This document shows, in pieces, positions 54,958 through 64,000 of a DNA stretch of 64,000 nt (within the stretch, counting starts at the first letter, position 1; each line of letters begins with the position of its first letter). Origin of the DNA: Alistipes muris (GTDB lineage: Bacteria; Bacteroidota; Bacteroidia; Bacteroidales; Rikenellaceae); assembly GCF_943193205.1 (NCBI RefSeq), contig NZ_CALPDD010000006.1, positions 1-64,000 of the forward strand, in the 5' to 3' direction. The notes beneath the pieces are model-generated. The model saw nothing but the letters and a program-made list of their open reading frames with translations. It had not been told where the DNA came from and did not search any database. The position numbers were made by a program, and so were the translations under genes.

Positions 54958-56682
54958 TCATTTATTGAGGTCGCTCGCCTTTGCCGTCTGCTTTATCCCT
55001 AAATCATCATAAATGCCCTGCAACAGTTTCTTAACCTTGCTTTTGGCAATAGGGGTCTGTTTCTGAAAGGTTATGTTTGCCAGTTTCACGATTTTGTATT
55101 CGGTCGGGGCTGGCTGTCGTTTCATCAGTTCTCGTTTAATATTACTTACATGGTATTTCATTGCTTGCACCTTGTCTGTTCCCAACTCGTCGTAAGCCTG
55201 TTTCACTAATGGATATTTAATCCCTATTTGAGCGCATAAATCCTCGTGGCTCTCCAGCGAAAAGAATGGCTTGGTCGTTTTCAGACGGTGGTATTCATCG
55301 AACAGGTCTTTGAATGTAACACGTGCGTTGTCGTTGTTCTCTATCTTCTCTATAATCTCGCTGAACGTGTGGCTGGTTATCGTGTAGCCGTTTCGTTGCA
55401 GTTCATTCGTAAGGTTTACATAGGTTCTGTAAATGTGGCGGCAGATTTTGAAATTGACTATATCCATGTTGGCGAGGTTCTTATCGACCACCAGCCGATT
55501 GTCTTCTACGCGGACATATTGTTCGTTGATGTATTTGATTTTCGATAAGGTCTTTCCCCGTGCCGTATCGCTCAATGAATTTATCTCGTCGGCATAGCTT
55601 GTCGCTTCTGCAAGCACTTTCTTTGTCGATGCCACAAATTCATCCAAGGTTACTTCTCGGCTGTACTTGGTTGTGGAGTAAACATGGATAATCTCGCCCT
55701 TGTATTTGGAATCCCTGAGCCGCCCGCAAATCTGTGTGAACAGGGTCGAAATATCCAACAGCGTGTGGGATTTGTTACCGTCGCTGACGATGAATGTAAC
55801 GCCGTTCTCGTCGTAAATATCGCACCCCTCAAAGCAGGTCGAGGTGTAAAAGTTTATCTTCCTTGCGGGGGCTGACGGCTGGCCGATGGGATAATCCTTG
55901 CCTAATTTGCGTTGGTTGCTCTCGCCATTGTCCCCGCTGACCGAGCAAACGACTTTGACCTGCTCGGGAGTGAGTTTTGCAAGGTCGATTGCCTTTGCGA
56001 TGAACTCCACGCTGTTTACGAAAATATGCAAGTTGTGGGGCATATCGTTATCCAATACCCTGCGGCACTCCTTAACGATATATTGGGCTGGTTTGGATGT
56101 CTGGCGGGAACGTATCTTGACCTCTTGCAAATGCGGTCAGTTGATTTCGCAAACAGGCAGGGGTTTTAGTTCCTCTAAAACATACTCCTGCTCTATCGGA
56201 GTAGCCGTCATATAAGTTGCCTTGTCGAATTTAGCGGCTTCTGCAAGTAAATTCTTAATAGCGGTATGGCGGAACGAATAGGAGTTGAACAATACGTGTC
56301 ATTCATCCACCAGCAGGAAAGTATCTTTATAAGGGTCTATGCCGATACTCTGCAATGCCTTAATGGTTCGTGGCAGGGAATCGTATGTAACAGCTATCTT
56401 TAATGGAGAATGGCTCTGTGCATAGTCGATGATGTCCTGCTCTTGGATGCCCTCGTAAACGCCCAGCACGGAAATATCATCCTGGCGGTAGATAGTCTTG
56501 TTCTTTACCAATGCCACGTAAGGCATGGCAATAATAGTTGGAATGGGGTTGCGGATGGCCAGCTCGGTAGCACCGCATCCTGTCTGCTTCTTGTTGAATA
56601 AACAATTAATGGGAATCTCGGTCAGAAAGTCTGACAAGTAAGTTGCTCCCTCGGGAGCGTTGATAGCTCAGTTGTTAATCAT
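54958..56682 (-). pseudogene. SF2-helicase-like gene with three in-frame TGA codons at Trp positions
   Basis: One 575-codon frame runs from ATG at 56,682 (M-I-N-N-TGA-A-I-N-A-P-E-G-A-T-Y-L-S) to 54,958. A degenerate Walker A (NKKQTGCGATELA) is followed by YVALVKNK, the Walker B LLVDE, TYMTATPIEQEYV (motif III-like) and FTQICGRLRDSKYKGE (motif VI-like). TGA interrupts at codons 5 (56,668-56,670), after LLVDE (56,299-56,301) and after VCEIN (56,137-56,139). Trp is expected at these places, and no TGG occurs anywhere in the frame. Either all three Trp codons mutated or TGA was read as Trp. Neighbouring genes use TGG normally. Confidence 0.7.
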
Positions 56683-57156
56683 AACTGTAAGTATTGAATT
56701 ATTAATAATATCTCTTGATTTGAAATCTTCTGTTTCTACTATCTTCCATAATTTTAGATTCTGAATCTATACTTATAAAGGAAATCTTCATTTCACACTC
56801 AAAAAATGTGGTAATGCAACGCAAAGAAAAGGCAGAGGAAATCTGCCTTGAAAGAATGAATACCATTTATAGTGGAGATGTCTTTGCTGAATTGCTATGC
56901 AAAGATATAAAATATTCAACCGAAAGTCAAATTATTTAATGAATATTTTGAAATAATTTACTCGGCAGAATACCATTGAATCGACCGACAAGAACACATA
57001 GACAGCCCTCGTTCCAAGCCACATATAATTGGAGCCGCACCTGCATTTTGTTCTGTTAGTTCGATATGATATATAAATCTTGATGAGAGTAAGGGGACAA
57101 ACATTGACATAGGGGCTTAATCCATACCCCTTGTCGATGTCTGTCCTCTTTCCAGT
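56683..57156. other. 470-bp noncoding stretch between the helicase-like gene and the integrase
   Basis: No gene supported. Just after the integrase stop, around 57,080-57,145, is a terminator-like patch with AGGGGACA/TGTCCTCT arms. The rest is AT-rich and unassigned. Confidence 0.4.
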
Positions 57157-58368
57157 CTATAACAAATGAGCCATCGCCGCGTCGATTTGGGAGTTCTCGA
57201 AACTATCCAAGTAAATTTGTGTAGTGGATAGGTCGGAGTGTCCTAACGATTCGGATATGAGTGCCACGCTTACACCAGACCGCTTCAAGACTGTTGCATA
57301 GGTATGCCTTGCTACGTATGTCGTCAAGGGCATTTCCAATCCGATCATTTCTCCCAGCGCTTTCAACTCTCGATTGATTTTCCGCAGTACCTTGTGCAGC
57401 CGATTGAAAATCTGCTGTGGGGTGGTGTGTTCATGGCGATTGAGGATAGGGAAGATATAATCTTCTCCGTGTCCTGCTGTACCGTACTTTTCGAGAATCT
57501 GCATGGCGTTCGGTACAAGTTGAAAGGACAATAGTTTCTGTGTCTTGTGGCGGGAGTAGTTCACACGCCCTTTCACGATGTCTTTATAACGCAACCGTGC
57601 AATATCGCCAAAGTTCATGCCTGCTGTAAAATAAGAGAACAAGAATAAATTCCTTGCAAGGCGTCGATATTCTGTCTTATGACCCTCTGTAATTTCGAGG
57701 TCGATTAGCCGTTGGATGTCGTCCTTGTCGATTGCTCGCTTGCGTGTTTTGGCCCACAAACTGCCTACTTGGAATAACGTGAACGGATTCTGTTTTACAG
57801 CGACCTTGCCCTCTTTAACTGCCTTGTTGTAGATGGCCTTGAAGATGGCGAACCTTGTAGCTATGCTGTTGTCCTTGTTGCCCCGTTGGCGCAGGTACAA
57901 TTCCAACCCTTTCAGATAGTCGAGGTCGATAGCCTCTAATGCGGTTTTGACCGATTTGTAGCCATCCAACACTTGCAGGGCATATTTGTGTTTGGTGGCC
58001 GAGTTGATTTTGCCGAGCGATTCCAAACGCTCAATTTCTGCTTTGAAACCGTCCTCTATGGTAATCCCTGCATGGCGGCTCTTGTTGGTCTCGAAAAGCG
58101 TGTCGAATGTTATGGGAATATCCAACGCTTCCAACCACTGGATTTTCTTGTTGTATTCCTTGATTTTGGCTGTTATCTGAAACTGGATATTGTCCCTGTC
58201 GGGGCAGTCATCCGTTACTTTTTGAGCCTCTGCATTCCAATATTCATGGGCTATGGAGATGCCTAAACCAATGGTTTTCTTACGTCCGTCATGAAGAAAT
58301 TGAATGCATAGGGGAGAATTGTTGTTTTTATAGATTACGTCTTTGCGTATTATTGCTTTGAATGTCAT
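57157..58368 (-). CDS. Tyrosine recombinase (integrase) of element C
   Basis: The 403-aa phage-integrase-family protein has an arm-binding N-terminal domain (LCIQFLHDGRKKTIGLGISI), a SAM-like core-binding domain (~105-200) and a catalytic domain. The HxxR pair is in TTYVARHTYATVL, and LGHSDLSTTQIYLDSF supplies the later His and the Tyr nucleophile. The first catalytic Arg is replaced in TAGMNFGDIARL, as is frequent in Bacteroidetes integrases. It lies 168 bp from tRNA-Thr, the site it must have used. Confidence 0.93.
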   Translation of the reverse strand: MTFKAIIRKDVIYKNNNSPLCIQFLHDGRKKTIGLGISIAHEYWNAEAQKVTDDCPDRDNIQFQITAKIKEYNKKIQWLEALDIPITFDTLFETNKSRHAGITIEDGFKAEIERLESLGKINSATKHKYALQVLDGYKSVKTALEAIDLDYLKGLELYLRQRGNKDNSIATRFAIFKAIYNKAVKEGKVAVKQNPFTLFQVGSLWAKTRKRAIDKDDIQRLIDLEITEGHKTEYRRLARNLFLFSYFTAGMNFGDIARLRYKDIVKGRVNYSRHKTQKLLSFQLVPNAMQILEKYGTAGHGEDYIFPILNRHEHTTPQQIFNRLHKVLRKINRELKALGEMIGLEMPLTTYVARHTYATVLKRSGVSVALISESLGHSDLSTTQIYLDSFENSQIDAAMAHLL

Positions 58369-58533
58369 TGTGTTGCATCGATTTGATGCAGGGGGTTGGC
58401 AGACTTTTCTATGGGAAGTTCAATGGGAAGTTTATGGGAAGTCAGGGCTGTGAAAAGCCCGTTTCAACCCCTTTTTCCACCGTACAGAAACGAAAAAAGC
58501 CAGCAGTTACATTTCTGTAAGTTGCTGACTTTC

Positions 58534-58603
58534 AGAGCCGAAACCGAGATTTGAACTCGGGACCCCTTCATTACGAGTGAAGTGCTCTACCGCTGAGCTA
58601 TTT
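58534..58603 (-). repeat. att repeat overlapping the intact tRNA-Thr
   Basis: Same 70 bp as 49,776-49,845. It marks the junction between element C and the right-hand chromosome. Confidence 0.9.
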
Positions 58604-58607
58604 CGGC
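58536..58607 (-). tRNA. tRNA-Thr (CGU)
   Basis: A 72-nt cloverleaf on the minus strand: acceptor GCCGAAA/TTTCGGC, D-arm AGCTCAGCGGTAGAGC, and anticodon arm CTTCA-CTCGTAA-TGAAG with anticodon CGT. The T-arm contains GTTCAAATC. CCA is not encoded. It is the integration target of element C. Confidence 0.93.
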
Positions 58608-58785
58608 CTTGGAAGACACGAGGTCTTCGGTTGGGATTGCAAATATCCGAAAAAAAAATATTTCTCGCAACAATTTGACCGAAAATATCGCTTTTGTTGC
58701 TATATTCGCGCTGAAACGGCCAGGCGTCCACCTGGCGAGTATAGCCGCAGACCGTTGCGCAACATGATTTTCAATATTCGCTACG

Positions 58786-59481
58786 ATGCAGAAAGCATAT
58801 CTCAATCCCACTCCCGACCAGACGTTCGAGGTCGTCGGCGAGGGGGCATATAATTTCGTCAGGGTCTTGGCGCACAGCCGCGAATTGCAGGCTTCGGGCG
58901 CTGTGGAGCAGGCTTGCGACGAGCGGTTCCAGGCGTTCCAGCGGCTGGCCGGGCTGATTCCCGACGACGAGGAGGTGATTCTGGAGTGGAACCACCGCAA
59001 TTCGCGGGCGGCGCTCGAACTGGTCCACGCTTCGGCGGTCGATCATTTCCTTATCAACGATTTCGAGCTGTCGGCGGCACTGCTCGAAATGTTGCTCGAC
59101 CTCGACCCCGAGGACCATCTGGAGGGGAGCGAGCTGCTCGCGTTCGATTATCTGGCGATGGACGAAACCGAATTGTTCGACGAGGTCATCAACGACCTTT
59201 CGGACAAGAGCGCCAGCCGGGAGCTGCTGTTGCTGTGGGCGGCATTCCGGCGTGACGGGCGGCTTCCGGAGGGTGAGCTGAAACGTTTCAAGACCCGTTT
59301 CGCGCCCTTTTTCGCCGAGTTCACGGCGGCGGAGCATCCGGCCGATGCCGCCTACCTGCGCGACATCGAGAGCGAGCGCCCCTCGTTGCAGGCGCAGGCC
59401 CGCGAGCTTTGGCTTCGGACCGAAAATTTGTGGGTGCTGTGGCCGCGGTTTATCGAAGCGTTGCAGTCGGCCGCGAAATAA
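58786..59481 (+). CDS. Conserved hypothetical protein
   Basis: The 231-aa, strongly acidic, all-helical protein has LLEMLLDLDPEDHLEGSELL in the middle, reminiscent of TPR-like repeats. No signal peptide or membrane segment. It is GC-rich like the core chromosome and monocistronic, followed by a strong terminator. The role is unknown, and it is probably genus- or family-specific. Confidence 0.7.
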   Translation: MQKAYLNPTPDQTFEVVGEGAYNFVRVLAHSRELQASGAVEQACDERFQAFQRLAGLIPDDEEVILEWNHRNSRAALELVHASAVDHFLINDFELSAALLEMLLDLDPEDHLEGSELLAFDYLAMDETELFDEVINDLSDKSASRELLLLWAAFRRDGRLPEGELKRFKTRFAPFFAEFTAAEHPADAAYLRDIESERPSLQAQARELWLRTENLWVLWPRFIEALQSAAK

Positions 59482-59495
59482 GGACCTGCCAACCA

Positions 59496-59528
59496 TAAAA
59501 AAGCACCCTGACAGCAGGGTGCTTTTTT
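59496..59528. terminator. Bidirectional intrinsic terminator
   Basis: AGCACCCTG/CAGGGTGCT stem around ACAG, flanked by A and T runs. It separates the hypothetical gene from the convergent M48 protease gene. Confidence 0.85.
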
Positions 59529-59549
59529 GTTTGGGCGCCAGCCGCGTTT

Positions 59550-60359
59550 CTATTCTGCGCAGGCCGCGGTCGGTTCTGCGATTCCATCTGCCGTGGCGCG
59601 TTCTTCCATGCGTTTAATGCGAACGTCCAGGTCGGGGTGGGTCGAGAACAGCTGGTTGATTTTGCTGTTTTTCTGTGCGCCGGCTTCTTCCTGCATCGCT
59701 TTCAGACGCCGGAACGAGTAGGCCATGGCCCACGGGTTTTTGCCGCCTTTCTGAAGGAATTCATAGCCGTAGTCGTCGGCGTCGCGTTCCTGCTTCTGCG
59801 AGTAGGTCGCATTGGCAAGCGCTTCGCCTAAGTCGCCCAGCTGCGATTCGGAGAGCTGCGCCGCCTTGCCGCCGTTGGACGAAATGCCGTCGCGCAGGGC
59901 CGAAGCCAGCAGCGCGGTGCGGAATCCTTTCTTGGAATCGCGGTGGGCGATGTGGCCCACTTCATGGCCGATGACGCCCAGGAGTTCTTCGTCGGTCATG
60001 ATGTCCATCAGCGACGAGAAGACGCGGATACTGCCGTCGGCGCAGGCGAACGCGTTGACGTCGATGACATAGTAGACCTTGAAGTTCAGCGCGATGCCGT
60101 CGGCGTCGGTCAGTCCTTCGGTCAGCCGGTTGAGCCGGAGCGTGTAGGGGTCGTCATCGGCGCAGACCGGGTTGTGTTCGTCCATCCAGTCGATATACTC
60201 CTTGACGTAGGCGGCCATCTGTTCGTCGGTCAGCGTGGCGGCCTGCGTTACCTTGGCGGCGCCGCTGATTGCTTTTTTCAGATTGAACTGCGCCTGTGCA
60301 GGCATCGCGGCGGCCAGGCACAGAAGTGCGGCCGCCCATTTTGCAAACGAATTTTTCAT
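59550..60359 (-). CDS. M48-family zinc metalloprotease
   Basis: The start at MKNSFAKWAAALLCLAAAMP gives 269 aa with a signal peptide (cleavage near AQAQ). The catalytic motif VIGHEVGHIAH supplies the HExxH zinc site near residue 134, and the downstream Glu lies in SQKQERDADDYGYEF. Periplasmic members (BepA/LoiP-like) degrade misfolded outer-membrane proteins. The start is supported by a promoter with TACTTTTG 30 bp upstream; the longer open frame lies inside the preceding gene. Confidence 0.88.
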   Translation of the reverse strand: MKNSFAKWAAALLCLAAAMPAQAQFNLKKAISGAAKVTQAATLTDEQMAAYVKEYIDWMDEHNPVCADDDPYTLRLNRLTEGLTDADGIALNFKVYYVIDVNAFACADGSIRVFSSLMDIMTDEELLGVIGHEVGHIAHRDSKKGFRTALLASALRDGISSNGGKAAQLSESQLGDLGEALANATYSQKQERDADDYGYEFLQKGGKNPWAMAYSFRRLKAMQEEAGAQKNSKINQLFSTHPDLDVRIKRMEERATADGIAEPTAACAE

Positions 60360-60388
60360 AACGTGTTTCTTGTGTTGAAATCGGAGTA

Positions 60389-60418
60389 CAAAAGTAGTTA
60401 TTTCCCGGGGATATGCAA
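60389..60418 (-). promoter_or_regulatory. Promoter of the M48 protease gene
   Basis: Minus strand: TACTTTTG (60,389-60,396) and TTG (60,416-60,418), 19 bp apart. It overlaps the 3' end of the DUF2339 gene. Confidence 0.7.
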
Positions 60419-62704
60419 TTCGTCGTCGTCCTTGAAAAGGGTCGTTTTGAGCCTTTGATAGAGGAACGACAATAGCAGGAGCGTGACGCCCAGCAGGATA
60501 AAAACAACAATCCGGCCGAGCGTGGGCCATTGCCACAGGTCGTGCAGCACCAGTTTGAGCAGCACCAGTCCGAAGACGAAAAGCGAAAAGATGCGCAGAA
60601 TTTTCTGGCGGCGGAGCATGCCCAGCCCCATCTGTACGCTTCCCGCCGTTATCAGTCCCAGCGAGAGTCCCGTACTGAAATTGCGGTCGATGCCCAGCAG
60701 CGTCAGCAGGCGGCAGAAGACGCTAATCCAGACCAGCGTGGCCATGATGTTGAGCACGATGGTGAAAGTTCTGCGCCGCGCCTCTTCCGTTGCGCCGCGG
60801 TAGAATCGGCATGCCATGTTCGTCAGCGAATAGATGACTGCCGCTACTGAGAGCCACGAGAATACGGCGCATGCTGTGCTGCTTTGGCCGGGCGTAGAGA
60901 ACATAATCAACAGCAGCACGGCAATCCCGTTGGCTGTCAGATGAAGACGGGTGTTTTTCGCGGCCGGGAAATGTTCGCCCAGCAGCCGCAGAAGCCCGGA
61001 AATCGTCGCTACGCTCGTGAACAGCCATGCTTGCAGCCGCATGCCGCCCGAAAGATGGCGGAAGAATTCGACGTTCAGCATGAAATACAGCAGCCCTGCC
61101 GTGAGGACGACCCACACAACGTAGACGGCCGGATAGACCAGGAGCTTTGCCTGCCCGAATACCTCCCGTTTGCAGCGCATGAACCCAGCTCCGCAGGCGA
61201 ACATCGCCACAGCGGACAGGGCGGTCAGAAATTCGCTGCTGCGGAAAATTCCGGCGTCGCTGTCGCCTGTGAGAAGTTGCGCCATAACATTCAGCGCTGT
61301 AGCTAAGTAGAGTGCAACGGCGCTTGCTTCGTAAATGCGGCGGCGCGTATGGACGTAAAGCCCGAGCGCCACGACCGTTTCAGCGGCCCAGCATAGGGTT
61401 GTGGTCTCGGCCCGGAACTGAATTGGGGCGGCCAGCGTAAGGAACAGGGCGGTCAGTCCCAGCAGCAGGTTTTGCAGATGCGGGAGTTGCCCGGAGTGCC
61501 GGCGGGTCAGCCGCAGGATGGCGACGTTCGCAGCCGCGATGGCCAGCGGTACGATGCCTGCGTAGCTTGCGGCGGATTTCATGTGGCCCAGGAACAGCAG
61601 TCCGAAGTGCAGGAACAGAAAATTGTTGAGGCTCACCAGCCCCGCCAATATCCAATAGAAGCGGCGGTTGTCGCGGGCTTGAATGACCGAGAGTATGGCC
61701 GCGGCAAAAAGTAGATAGAAAAGCGCCGCGAATCCCAGCATGTTGCGGGCGAAAGCCGGTTCGTCGAACGAATGGGCGGTGTATGCTACGAAGACGGCCA
61801 GAATCGCATAGGTCGCTGCGAACGAGATGACGGGCAGTTCCCACCACTTTTTGCGTAGCGAGAGCACGAACATGCCGCTGTGCAGAATCGTCAGATAGCC
61901 GAACAGCATCAGGTGGTTGCCGTTGCTGCTCGCCGTGATGAACGGCGCCACCAACCCGCCGGCCAAGGCGACTACGGCCAATTCGCGACGGTCGTAGCCC
62001 AGGGCGATGGCCGTCATCAGCAGGGTGGTGATTGTCAGTAACCCGAATGCCCAGCCCTGCGAAAAGAGTTCATAATAGTGGTAGGCTACGGCGACCGTCA
62101 CATAGTATACCGCAAATGCTCCGCCCGCCAGCAGCGAGCCGAACCAGCGGTAGCGCTTTTGCAGCAGGGCGGCCAGAGCCAGCAGGGCGGAGCCGCTGGC
62201 GAAGCCCAGCCCGGTGCGCATCCTCTCGTCGAGCCAGTCGTTGTTGATGGCGTATTTGATGAAGAAGCCGATGCCGACAATCAGCACGAAGATGCCGATG
62301 GCGGCGAAAAGTTGGGTGCCGATGAACTTTTCGTAGTTTTTCCGGCGGCGGGGCGGGGTCTGTGCGCCCTTCCGCTCCGGAGCGTGCGAAAATTCCGGGC
62401 CGGGCGAAGATTCCGGGGCAGGCAGCAGCTCGGGCGACGGCTGCGGGGATTCCGCCAAGGCGGCGGTTTTTTCGGCTTCCCGATTGAGGGCCGGGCTCTC
62501 CGCCGTGCAGGCTTCGGCACTTGCGGCCGGGGACTGCGGTTGTTCCGGACGGGGGTCTTCGGTCGGCTGCGGAGACGCCTGCCTGTCGCGTTCGAGAAGT
62601 TGGTGCAGTCGGAATACTCTGGTTTCCAGGGAGCCCAGTTTGTTGAGGATAAGGATGCACAGCCCAGCAACAACGTAAAGCAGTATGTAGTCGAAAGTGT
62701 CCAT
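60398..62704 (-). CDS. DUF2339-family polytopic membrane protein
   Basis: The 768-aa protein has an N-terminal membrane segment, then a Pro/Glu/Ser-rich linker (~50-115). After a short basic stretch (RRRKNYEKFIGTQLFAAIGI) come more than 15 hydrophobic segments spread over the remaining ~620 residues. This is the layout of DUF2339 proteins of unknown function. It lies 42 bp after the end of tdk on the same strand and may be co-transcribed with it. Confidence 0.83.
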   Translation of the reverse strand: MDTFDYILLYVVAGLCILILNKLGSLETRVFRLHQLLERDRQASPQPTEDPRPEQPQSPAASAEACTAESPALNREAEKTAALAESPQPSPELLPAPESSPGPEFSHAPERKGAQTPPRRRKNYEKFIGTQLFAAIGIFVLIVGIGFFIKYAINNDWLDERMRTGLGFASGSALLALAALLQKRYRWFGSLLAGGAFAVYYVTVAVAYHYYELFSQGWAFGLLTITTLLMTAIALGYDRRELAVVALAGGLVAPFITASSNGNHLMLFGYLTILHSGMFVLSLRKKWWELPVISFAATYAILAVFVAYTAHSFDEPAFARNMLGFAALFYLLFAAAILSVIQARDNRRFYWILAGLVSLNNFLFLHFGLLFLGHMKSAASYAGIVPLAIAAANVAILRLTRRHSGQLPHLQNLLLGLTALFLTLAAPIQFRAETTTLCWAAETVVALGLYVHTRRRIYEASAVALYLATALNVMAQLLTGDSDAGIFRSSEFLTALSAVAMFACGAGFMRCKREVFGQAKLLVYPAVYVVWVVLTAGLLYFMLNVEFFRHLSGGMRLQAWLFTSVATISGLLRLLGEHFPAAKNTRLHLTANGIAVLLLIMFSTPGQSSTACAVFSWLSVAAVIYSLTNMACRFYRGATEEARRRTFTIVLNIMATLVWISVFCRLLTLLGIDRNFSTGLSLGLITAGSVQMGLGMLRRQKILRIFSLFVFGLVLLKLVLHDLWQWPTLGRIVVFILLGVTLLLLSFLYQRLKTTLFKDDDELHIPGK

Positions 62705-62746
62705 AGGCAGACGGATTTGGTCGCCGGAAGTCTCTCCCCGGCGGGG

Positions 62747-63322
62747 TTATTCTCTCTTTTCGCGCACCAGTTCCTTGAAGCAGTGGCGGCAGATGGGTTC
62801 GTAGGTGTCCTGCGCACCCAGCATCACCTGCTTGTCGTCGCTCGTCAGACGGTGGGAGTGGTGGGCCAGGTTGCCGCAGCGGACACAGATGGCGTGCACC
62901 TTGGTGACATATTCGGCCGTGGCCATGAGCGCGGGCATCGGGCCGAACGGTTTGCCCGTGTAGTCCATGTCGAGCCCCGCGACGATGACCCGCACCCCGT
63001 TGTCGGCCAGCCGGCGGCATACTTCGACGATGCTTTCGTCGAAGAACTGCGCTTCGTCGATGCCCACCACGTCGACGCCCGCCGACATGAGCAGGATGTT
63101 CTGCGGCGAATCGACCGGGGTCGAGCGGATGGCGTTGGCGTCGTGCGAAACGACCTCTTCCTCCGAGTAGCGCACGTCGACGCGCGGTTTGAATATCTCG
63201 ACCCGCTGGTGGGCGAACTGGGCCCGTTTCAGACGGCGGATCAGTTCTTCGGTCTTGCCCGAAAACATCGAGCCGCAGACCACTTCGATCCAGCCCTTGC
63301 GGCTGGCGTTTTCCAAAAACAT
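62747..63322 (-). CDS. tdk: Thymidine kinase
   Basis: The 191-aa type II thymidine kinase has the P-loop [16 protein letters not shown] (residues ~15-30), [13 protein letters not shown] (~88, catalytic Glu), and a zinc ribbon from CVRCGN and CRHC. It phosphorylates thymidine to dTMP in the salvage pathway. An upstream GGTGAAA-like tract separates it from murA. Confidence 0.95.
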   Translation of the reverse strand: MFLENASRKGWIEVVCGSMFSGKTEELIRRLKRAQFAHQRVEIFKPRVDVRYSEEEVVSHDANAIRSTPVDSPQNILLMSAGVDVVGIDEAQFFDESIVEVCRRLADNGVRVIVAGLDMDYTGKPFGPMPALMATAEYVTKVHAICVRCGNLAHHSHRLTSDDKQVMLGAQDTYEPICRHCFKELVREKRE

Positions 63323-63386
63323 TTCGGTAAGGTGAGAAAGGTGAAAAGTTACAGGTGCAAGGCGGTGTCGCGCGGGCCTCGGCCCG

Positions 63387-64000
63387 TTATTCTTCGATTC
63401 GTGTAATCTTGGCGCCCAAGGCGTTGAGACGCGTGTCGATTTCCTTGTAGCCGCGGTCTATCTGGTCGATGTTCTGAATCGTCGACGTCCCTTCGGCCGA
63501 CATGGCGGCGATGAGCAGCGCCACGCCCGCGCGTATGTCGGGCGAGGTCATGCGCGTGGCCCGCAGGCGGATGCGGTGGTCGTGGCCGATGACCGTCGCA
63601 CGGTGCGGGTCGCAGAGGATGATTTGCGCACCCATGTCTATCAGTTTGTCGACGAAGAACAGGCGGCTCTCGAACATCTTCTGGTGAATCAGCACCGAGC
63701 CTTTGGCCTGCGTCGCAACCACCAGGAATATCGACAGCAGGTCGGGCGTCAGTCCCGGCCACGGCGCATCGGCGATGTTCATGATCGAGCCGTCCAGAAA
63801 ACTCTCGATGCTGTAATGGTCTTGCTGGGGTATGTAGATGTCGTCGTCGCGTTGTTCGAGCTGGATACCCAGGCGTTTGAACTGCGCCGGGATGATGCCC
63901 AAGTTGTCGTACGATACGTTCTTGATGGTCAGTTCCGAACGGTTCATGGCCGCCATGCCGATGAAGCTGCCCACTTCGATCATGTCGGGCAGCAGCGTGT
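63387..64000 (-). CDS. murA: UDP-N-acetylglucosamine 1-carboxyvinyltransferase, 3' part
   Basis: The gene runs past the right edge, so only the C-terminal ~205 residues are here. The visible part has [55 protein letters not shown] and [19 protein letters not shown], all diagnostic of MurA. It transfers enolpyruvate from PEP to UDP-GlcNAc, the first committed step of peptidoglycan synthesis. The catalytic Cys region is outside the window. Confidence 0.93.
   Translation of the reverse strand, partial: TLLPDMIEVGSFIGMAAMNRSELTIKNVSYDNLGIIPAQFKRLGIQLEQRDDDIYIPQQDHYSIESFLDGSIMNIADAPWPGLTPDLLSIFLVVATQAKGSVLIHQKMFESRLFFVDKLIDMGAQIILCDPHRATVIGHDHRIRLRATRMTSPDIRAGVALLIAAMSAEGTSTIQNIDQIDRGYKEIDTRLNALGAKITRIEE

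Larger units (their letters stand above)
49846..58603. mobile_element. Integrative element C at tRNA-Thr
   Basis: Lies between the 70-bp repeats at 49,776 and 58,534. The integrase (57,157-58,368) adjoins the intact tRNA. Cargo: a HEPN protein, a BspA-type leucine-rich protein, two unknown proteins, a coiled-coil membrane protein and a helicase-like gene with internal TGA codons. No conjugation, capsid or replication genes were recognised. Confidence 0.85.

Noticed and set aside
54958..56130. 390-codon frame as a separate gene starting with TTG
   Set aside because: It is the continuation of a longer frame interrupted by TGA codons and begins in mid-domain.

Overview
The window looks like a chromosomal segment of a gut Bacteroidales bacterium, most likely an Alistipes-type member of Rikenellaceae (inference). 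The support is: GC-rich housekeeping genes without clear Shine-Dalgarno sites, repeated use of the Bacteroidetes promoter box TAnnTTTG with an upstream TTG, a Bacteroidetes-type glycogen cluster, BspA and DUF3575 surface proteins, and an alpha-oxoamine synthase of the kind used for sphingolipids or sulfonolipids.

Positions 1-22,000 and 58,600-64,000 are core chromosome. On the minus strand at 160-9106 lies a glycogen cluster: a fused glycogen synthase/alpha-glucan phosphorylase, a debranching enzyme, a GT4 synthase and a GH57 amylase-like enzyme. It is followed by hemW, pckA, DUF3575, the pyrH-tlpA-frr group, an endonuclease/phosphatase lipoprotein, dxs, a probable long structured RNA at 18,976-19,397, a radical SAM gene, an alpha-oxoamine synthase and tRNA-Gly. 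The right flank carries a conserved hypothetical gene, an M48 protease, a DUF2339 membrane protein, tdk and the partial murA.

The centre is accessory DNA made of three integrated segments. Islands A (22,074-33,988) and B (33,989-45,829) sit in tandem at the 3' end of tRNA-Gly(GCC). The tRNA-end core TCGTTTTCCGCTC recurs at 33,976 and 45,817, each time at the end of a related ~140-bp sequence and followed by a terminator. Island A holds an integrase, an oriT-like palindrome cluster, an MNT-HEPN gene, two paralogous structured RNAs each followed by a protein gene, two excisionase-like genes and a 1540-aa Avs-like STAND NTPase. Island B has no integrase. It holds a type III restriction-modification operon with three extra genes between mod and res (DUF262, an SMC-like ATPase and an unknown), then an SF1 helicase overlapping an unknown gene. 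Island C (49,846-58,603) is integrated in tRNA-Thr(CGU): a 70-bp copy of the tRNA gene marks its far end and its integrase lies beside the intact tRNA.

Between B and C is a short chromosomal stretch (45,830-49,775) with an SDR/epimerase pair, a divergent LuxR regulator and a two-gene AT-rich pair.

The strongest leads are: (1) the duplicated RNA plus SLOG-like-protein module next to MNT-HEPN, where two RNA stems carry compensatory changes; (2) a 575-codon helicase-like gene in island C in which all three apparent Trp codons are TGA and none is TGG; (3) the three-gene cassette inside the type III R-M operon and the helicase/unknown pair beside it, both candidate defence systems; and (4) the tandem tRNA-Gly islands that appear to share one integrase.
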